Shown: one piece after another, positions 6,198 through 7,281 of the stretch
Layout: every line of letters starts with the position of its first letter
Position numbering within the stretch: position 1 is the stretch's first letter
Origin: an uncultured Lachnospiraceae bacterium
GTDB taxonomy: Bacteria > Bacillota > Clostridia > Lachnospirales > Lachnospiraceae
Reading direction: 5' to 3'
Assembly: GCA_937877165.1 (NCBI GenBank)
Contig: CALEFO010000049.1
Coordinates: 1-7,281 of the forward strand
DNA length: 7,281 nt
Translations under genes and position numbers: made by a program
The notes under the pieces: generated by a model
Seen by the model: the letters and a program-made list of their open reading frames with translations, nothing else
The model's database searches: none
Told to the model about the DNA's origin: nothing

Positions 6198-6367
6198 GTT
6201 AATTAAGTATTGGAGCAGGAACATTGGTACCCGGTACGATTAAACGAGAAATGGTCAATACGAAAAGAGCGTGCTGTACGAGGCAGCACACTCAGATCGG
6301 AAAAGATAAAGAACTCAGAAATGAAAATGCCGCATTTGTGCGATAGGTGGAAAGATTAATTTGCTGC
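6198..6367. other. Non-coding stretch, probable element remnant
   Basis: I see no convincing gene here. A 31-codon frame (6251-6346, MVNTKRACCTRQHTQIGKDK and onward) has no ribosome binding site and no family I recognise. The stretch holds a small dyad GTACC-c-GGTAC (6227-6237) and the minus-strand terminator-like hairpin listed separately. Its low GC and position after a broken element gene suggest leftover mobile DNA. Confidence 0.4.
6263..6293 (-). terminator. Orphan terminator-like hairpin on the minus strand
   Basis: On the minus strand GAGTGTGCTG (6293-6284) pairs with CAGCACGCTC (6276-6267), a 10-bp stem with one mismatch and a 7-nt loop, and is followed by TTTT (6266-6263). On the plus strand no T-run follows. 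No minus-strand gene lies upstream of it in this window, so it would be a terminator without its gene. Confidence 0.45.
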
Positions 6368-6396
6368 GTGACAAATAAACGGCCGTTTACTATTAT
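6368..6396 (+). promoter_or_regulatory. Promoter of the TetR-family gene
   Basis: GTGACA (6368-6373) and TATTAT (6391-6396) are exactly 17 bases apart, each matching the consensus at five of six positions. Transcription should start near 6403. The first operator palindrome fills the spacer, so a bound repressor would block RNA polymerase. Confidence 0.75.
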
Positions 6397-6420
6397 AAAA
6401 ATGTAAACGGTCGTTTATTT
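6373..6420 (+). promoter_or_regulatory. Double palindromic operator, probable TetR autoregulation site
   Basis: AAATAAACGGCCGTTTAC (6373-6390) and GTAAACGGTCGTTTATTT (6403-6420) are 18-base inverted repeats with one mismatch, separated by 12 bases. Each half is itself a dyad: AAACGGCCGTTT (6377-6388) is perfect and AAACGGTCGTTT (6405-6416) has one broken pair. One lies between -35 and -10 and the other at the start point. TetR dimers bind short palindromes of this kind next to their own gene. Confidence 0.75.
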
Positions 6421-6439
6421 TAATGCGGGGGATAATAGC

Positions 6440-7030
6440 GTGAGTAATAGAAAAGAAGAGATATTGATTGTAGCACTGCATTTGTTTGCCAGGGAAGGTT
6501 ATGAGGCTGTCTCAGTCAGCCAGATAGCAGGGGAACTTGATATGACAAAAGGGGCCTTGTACCGCCATTACAAAAGCAAGAGAGATATTTTTGACTGTAT
6601 TGTACAGCGCATGGAACAGCAGGATGACGAACAGGCATCAGAATATGATATGCCGGAAGAGGAAAAAGAAAAAATGCCTGAACAATATGAGAATGTATCT
6701 CTGGATGATTTGGTGGAATACAGCAAGTCAATGTATGAATACTGGACAGAGAATGATTTTGCTTCATCGTTTCGGAAGATGCTGACAATCGAGCAGTTTC
6801 GCAGTGAAGAAATGCAGAAGTTATATCAGCAGTATCTCGTGGCTGGACCTGCTTCCTATGTGGAAGATTTATTTGATAGCATGGGATTTACAAACGCTAA
6901 GGATAAAGCTGTCAGATTCTATGCTGTCATGCATTTTTATTACAGCCTTTATGATGGAGCAGAGGATAAGGAAAATGTAAAGAATGAATTTGTATCAGCT
7001 ATAAAAAGCGTGGTACAAGGGCTGAAGTGA
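6440..7030 (+). CDS. TetR/AcrR-family transcriptional repressor
   Basis: A 196-residue DNA-binding regulator. The TetR_N domain occupies residues 4-52: a first helix (EEILIVALHLFAREGYEAVS), then the helix-turn-helix VSQIAGELDMTKGALYRHYKSKRDIFD with the family's typical Y-HY-K recognition region. The ligand-binding C-terminal part (about 55-196) is all-helical and Glu/Met-rich (QQDDEQASEYDMPEEEKEKM), and it includes YYSLYDG (167-173); it gives no clue to the inducer. Translation starts at GTG 6440, with GGGGG (6427-6431) about 8 nt before. The promoter is embedded in the double operator, so the protein most likely represses itself and the GNAT gene that begins 14 nt after its stop. Such regulators often control efflux or detoxification genes, and others may lie beyond the window. 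Base composition is AT-rich compared with the left side of the window. Confidence 0.92.
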   Translation: MSNRKEEILIVALHLFAREGYEAVSVSQIAGELDMTKGALYRHYKSKRDIFDCIVQRMEQQDDEQASEYDMPEEEKEKMPEQYENVSLDDLVEYSKSMYEYWTENDFASSFRKMLTIEQFRSEEMQKLYQQYLVAGPASYVEDLFDSMGFTNAKDKAVRFYAVMHFYYSLYDGAEDKENVKNEFVSAIKSVVQGLK

Positions 7031-7044
7031 AGGAGAATCAGATC

Positions 7045-7281
7045 ATGAAAAATAATATAGTAATCCGCTTAGAAGAAAAAAGTGAATACCTCAAAGTGGA
7101 AAATCTGGTAAGGGATAGTTTTTGGAATGTATACCGCCCCGGATGCCTGGAGCATTATGTTCTTAACCAGTTAAGAAATGATCCGGCATTTGTACCGGAG
7201 CTTGATTTTGTTATGTATCAGGACGGAGAACTTATCGGACAGAATATCTTTGTGAGAACTGCAATCACAGCAGATGACGGA
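7045..7281 (+). CDS. GNAT-family N-acetyltransferase, N-terminal part (3' end outside window)
   Basis: Seventy-nine codons are visible from ATG 7045, preceded by the strong site AAGGAG (7030-7035) nine bases upstream. The sequence opens with a first beta strand (NNIVIRLEEKSEY) and helix (VENLVRDSFWNVY). Next come RPGCLEHYVLNQLRNDPAFV and ELDFVMYQDGELIGQNIFV, the beta strand-turn-strand that leads into the acetyl-CoA site of GNAT enzymes. This pattern, with FWNVYRPGC, is shared by YhbS-like GNAT proteins. They transfer acetyl groups from acetyl-CoA to an amine, here unidentified. The acetyl-CoA-binding loop lies beyond the window, so activity cannot be judged. It shares a transcript with the TetR gene. 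Confidence 0.85.
   Translation, partial: MKNNIVIRLEEKSEYLKVENLVRDSFWNVYRPGCLEHYVLNQLRNDPAFVPELDFVMYQDGELIGQNIFVRTAITADDG

Noticed and set aside
6251..6346. 31-codon open frame between the KTR relic and the TetR gene
   Set aside because: No ribosome binding site, no recognisable family, and it overlaps the minus-strand hairpin; kept only as part of the non-coding remnant.

Overview
The window looks like a chromosomal segment of a low-GC Gram-positive anaerobe of the Clostridia, most likely Lachnospiraceae-like. The basis is a VanW-domain protein, a TmcAL (YlbM-type) tRNA-modifying enzyme, strong GGAGG-type ribosome binding sites, and protein sequences typical of gut Bacillota. This placement is inference; no rRNA or other taxonomic marker is present.

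Layout. (1) Positions 2-712 hold the C-terminal half of a MATE efflux transporter, followed by a stem-loop. (2) A promoter near 800-828 precedes a leader of about 160 nt packed with consecutive stem-loops. It leads into a two-gene operon: an SseB-family protein with two SseB-like halves (997-2325) and a membrane-anchored VanW-domain protein (2325-3311), joined by a TGATG stop/start overlap. (3) A hairpin at 3319-3340 separates this operon from a convergent minus-strand pair: a small membrane-anchored protein of unknown function (5110-4667) and tmcAL (4662-3370), only 4 nt apart. (4) Divergently, a class I SAM-dependent methyltransferase (5209-5991) has a promoter-proximal region with three copies of TATCCGGA in alternating orientation, two of which form an 11-bp inverted repeat around its ribosome binding site. 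(5) From about 5992 on the DNA is visibly more AT-rich. It carries a broken cysteine-rich KTR-type small gene, its strong terminator, and about 240 bp without a convincing gene. Then come an autoregulated-looking TetR-family repressor (6440-7030), whose promoter is embedded in a double operator, and the start of a GNAT acetyltransferase (7045 to the window end).

The left two thirds (to about 4660) read as ordinary core chromosome with GC-rich codon use. The right third looks like accessory DNA, with a relic of a Tn916-type element gene and a TetR-GNAT cargo-like module. No complete mobile element, integrase, CRISPR array, tRNA or rRNA is visible. The best candidates for something undescribed are RNA or operator elements: the multi-hairpin leader before the sseB-like gene, the alternating repeat around the methyltransferase start, and the paired palindromic operators of the TetR gene.
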